Assembly: GCF_963082655.1 (NCBI RefSeq) | Contig: NC_081554.1 | Span: 122,153,869-122,217,868, forward strand | Source of the DNA: Stomoxys calcitrans | Lineage: Eukaryota; Arthropoda; Insecta; Diptera; Muscidae | DNA: 64,000 nt | Direction: 5' to 3' | Part shown: piece by piece, positions 61,953 through 64,000 of the stretch | Layout of the letters: every line of letters begins with the position of its first letter | Numbering within the stretch: position 1 is the stretch's first letter | Program-made: the position numbers and the translations under genes | The notes under the pieces: model-generated | Database searches by the model: none | Told to the model about the DNA's origin: nothing | What the model saw: the letters and a program-made list of their open reading frames with translations, nothing else

Positions 61953-62052
61953 TATTTTTGTATAAAATATATTTTTCTTTGGCCAAGTTTCATTTTTAAA
62001 AAGATATAATAACTTTAGTACATTGCTAAGCTATTGGTACACTTACATTTTG
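60678..62052 (+). other. AT-rich leader of retrotransposon F
   Basis: About 1.4 kb between PBS and gag with many A and T runs and an (AT)n stretch at about 61914-61949. No gene recognised. It would hold the packaging signal. Confidence 0.6.
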
Positions 62053-63729
62053 ATGCGATTTCTACCTAAAATGATATTAAGGTCAAAGTCATCAAGTCAT
62101 TCAGGTTCAGGTTCATCGACAACGACTTCGACCATGACGATGACAACACCTGCAATGACTGCTTCTACGGCTACGACGTCGAGGGCTGCCGTGAATAGTC
62201 AGGCCGATATTTCTTTAGACCCTCGTGTTCAGACCCATGCTCCTGGTGCACAGGATCGGGCCAATGAGACCCTTGGTCCACAGACGAATTCACCCCCAGA
62301 TGATTCAATACCTTCACCACAGTATAGTAGTATTACCGCAATGGAGATACGCAGGGAATTTAGGTCTCAGGGACAGGACCAGCCCGCGAATGATGTTAGG
62401 GGCAATCAGATTGTTGTGAATGGTAGTGGTCTGTCTATACAGGACTATGTCGCAGCATCAGTCGGTGCGGCACATGCCCGGGCGATGCATGAGATGAGCA
62501 CGGATTTACGGAGAATGATTCCACAGATAGTACATGATACTATAAGATCTGAGAGGGGGGTGTCTAATGAGAGGGCGAATGACAATGACTTTCCACCAAC
62601 AGTCGATGCGGCTCAGCCATTGGGAATTGGTGTTTCACAGCCACAGATGTCCAGGTCGGCACCGGTGGTTTTTTCTGTACTGCCGGGGGGGCATATTTCA
62701 TATTCTGATCCACGAAATGAGGACCCAGTGGGACTGACTGGCTCTTCAATACCACCCCCGAATGTCCCGCCTTTCCGGGGACATGATGTACCACTACCTC
62801 GACCACGGAATTTTGATTTTCCACCACCTCCTCCCCCGCAGAATTTTGCTTCTGCTACTGCATTGAATTATTTTCCAAGGCAACAGGAACAGTGGAACCT
62901 CGAGAAATGGGGCGTTCAATTTGACGGCCAAAACAGGACTGTGAGCGTTGAGGACTTTATCTTTAGGGTAGAGACGATCAGGAGGGATGTCGGTTGTCCA
63001 TGGCCCATTTTGATGAAAGGGTTTCATCGTCTTTTGTCAGGTCCAGCTTATGAATGGTTCTGGGGTTTCAGGAGGCAGAACCCTTATTGTGAATGGGAGT
63101 ATTTAAGGTATAGCCTTAAGAAGAAGTTCCAACGGTTTGAAAGTGACTTTGAAATCCAACGAAGGATCATGGAGCGAAGGCAGTCATATAATGAAAGTGC
63201 CGATACATACCTCCAGGAAATCATCACACTCAACAACCAGATGAGGACGGCTATACCAGAATATGAACTGGTGCGGATTGTCAAGGACAACTTGAAAGAT
63301 GGACTTTCGCAGCTCATATTTCCGATGAGGATTGCTACTTTCGACCACCTTTTGGAAGAGTGTAGAAGGGCTGAGAGGAACATTTCCAAACGTACCTCAT
63401 ACAGGCCACCTCAGCAATTCCGTAAAGTAAGCGAGTTGGACCACTCTGTTGAATGGACATGTGACCAGCCTATCCAGTCGGCTCCGCCGGAGTACCAATT
63501 GGAAGCGCTTAGATTAAATTCGAGTTCGAATGACAAATTGGTATGTTGGAATTGCAAGACGCCCGGACATACTTTCATTGACTGTGCGTCCGATCAGCGA
63601 TCCATATTCTGTTACAGATGTGGGTTCGAGGGTGTGATCACACCGAAATGCCCGAGATGTAAGGGAAACAGTCAAAGGAGCATGATGAGGACGGGGCCAT
63701 CATGTTCGGATGTGAAACCGCCCCAATAG
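62053..63729 (+). CDS. gag: Retrotransposon F gag
   Basis: 558 residues from the first ATG (62053; a second in-frame ATG is at 62071). The N-terminus is Ser/Thr/Met-rich and low-complexity. A proline-rich stretch (VPPFRGHDVPLPRPRNFDFPPPPPP) precedes a Retrotrans_gag/Arc-like capsid region at about residues 281-460 (EKWGVQFDG, WPILMKGFHRLLSGPAYEWF, ADTYLQEIITLNNQM). A CCHC knuckle starts at residue 498 (CWNCKTPGHTFIDC). A second, CYRCGFEGVITPKC, has Val in place of the zinc-binding His. It forms the particle that packages the element RNA. Confidence 0.85.
   Translation: MRFLPKMILRSKSSSHSGSGSSTTTSTMTMTTPAMTASTATTSRAAVNSQADISLDPRVQTHAPGAQDRANETLGPQTNSPPDDSIPSPQYSSITAMEIRREFRSQGQDQPANDVRGNQIVVNGSGLSIQDYVAASVGAAHARAMHEMSTDLRRMIPQIVHDTIRSERGVSNERANDNDFPPTVDAAQPLGIGVSQPQMSRSAPVVFSVLPGGHISYSDPRNEDPVGLTGSSIPPPNVPPFRGHDVPLPRPRNFDFPPPPPPQNFASATALNYFPRQQEQWNLEKWGVQFDGQNRTVSVEDFIFRVETIRRDVGCPWPILMKGFHRLLSGPAYEWFWGFRRQNPYCEWEYLRYSLKKKFQRFESDFEIQRRIMERRQSYNESADTYLQEIITLNNQMRTAIPEYELVRIVKDNLKDGLSQLIFPMRIATFDHLLEECRRAERNISKRTSYRPPQQFRKVSELDHSVEWTCDQPIQSAPPEYQLEALRLNSSSNDKLVCWNCKTPGHTFIDCASDQRSIFCYRCGFEGVITPKCPRCKGNSQRSMMRTGPSCSDVKPPQ
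63663..63669 (+). promoter_or_regulatory. -1 ribosomal frameshift heptamer GGGAAAC
   Basis: Read in the gag frame it is G GGA AAC, the X XXY YYZ pattern. The -1 frame has a stop at 63660-63662 and opens exactly at 63663, so slippage here joins gag to pol. It lies 60 bases before the gag stop. Confidence 0.75.
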
Positions 63730-64000
63730 ATTTGCATTCAAGTGGTGTATCGGCTAATTTTGATAACCACGACATAACCCGGACTTTACACATGGATTTG
63801 GACAAGCCCGTTGACGTGCAGATTGCACCAAGTGCCAAGGTACACAGGAAGAGTCTCAAGACTATCATTCCGTATGAGATACGTTTGGCCAATTATGAAA
63901 AGAGACGTGAGGAGATATTCGGAGATTTCCAGGGGCCAACTCCGAAGATATTGAGCGCTAGACGTAGATTTCAAGACCGGAAGGCAGAGAGAAAGTCTTT
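63663..64000 (+). CDS. pol: Retrotransposon F pol, N-terminal part (partial)
   Basis: Open in the -1 frame relative to gag from 63663 to the window end (113 codons). Only a charged N-terminal stretch is visible (MDLDKPVDVQ, IIPYEIRLANYEKRREEIF); no protease DTG or RT motif is reached yet. Expected to be made as a Gag-Pol fusion by frameshifting. Confidence 0.7.

Larger units (their letters stand above)
57823..64000 (+). mobile_element. Ty3/gypsy-like LTR retrotransposon F (5' part)
   Basis: Order: putative LTR, PBS (60660), long AT-rich leader, gag, then pol in the -1 frame running off the end. It interrupts the array at the H4 start of unit V. Protein content (Retrotrans_gag-type capsid, CCHC knuckle) fits Ty3/gypsy rather than BEL or Copia, but protease and RT are beyond the window, so the family is uncertain. 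No envelope gene is visible. Confidence 0.75.

Overview
The window is a eukaryotic, replication-dependent histone gene array from a fly. Evidence for a higher (brachyceran) dipteran: intronless H1, H2A, H2B, H3 and H4 genes in the Drosophila-type order and orientation; an H2A that looks like the fly protein; H3 of the H3.2 type; histone 3' stem-loops after every gene; AT-rich spacers; and fly-like non-LTR retrotransposons. I cannot name the species. On the + strand each unit reads H2B(+), H1(-), H3(-), H4(+), H2A(-). The unit is about 6.25 kb without insertions (H4 of unit III to H4 of unit IV). The window holds 23 histone genes in five units: I (1243-13079), II (18477-30052), III (30322-42103), IV (42373-48353) and V (53507-57815, cut off inside the H3/H4 promoter).

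The array is loaded with non-LTR (LINE) retrotransposons. There are five near full-length elements, A (5340-10802, -), B (13080-18476, +), C (20622-26044, -), D (34556-40342, +) and E (48531-53506, +), plus B' (1-1242, +), the 3' end of a second copy of B. They share one architecture: ORF1 with three CCHC knuckles, then an ORF2 with an APE-like endonuclease and a reverse transcriptase. The ORFs overlap by exactly 8 bases (ATGNNTAG) in every element. They belong to one Jockey-like lineage but are clearly different families.

The main discovery is where they sit. Each LINE lies at the transcription start or leader of a histone gene, in that gene's own direction: A on H3, B, B' and E on H2B, C on H1, D on H4. 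In the three TATA-type sites with target duplications (A, B, D) the 3' junction falls 21-23 bases downstream of the first T of the TATA box; E falls 18 bases downstream. The H1 promoter has no TATA box that I can see. A, B, C and D therefore have a histone promoter at their 5' end, while the displaced histone gene keeps its leader and coding region but loses its core promoter. This looks like an R1/R2-style strategy in a different multigene family, perhaps guided by promoter position rather than DNA sequence.

Six of the 23 histone genes (H2B-I, H3-I, H2B-II, H1-II, H4-III, H2B-V) are separated from their core promoter. Coding sequences are otherwise nearly identical; the only missense changes I noticed are in the outer units (H4-I K91N, H2B-V G13D, H3-V A15D).

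From about 57823 to the right end is a different mobile element: a Ty3/gypsy-like LTR retrotransposon (F). It has a probable long 5' LTR (about 57823-60656), a tRNA-Lys-type primer binding site at 60660, an AT-rich leader, a gag gene (62053-63729) with a GGGAAAC -1 frameshift heptamer at 63663, and the start of pol, which runs off the window.
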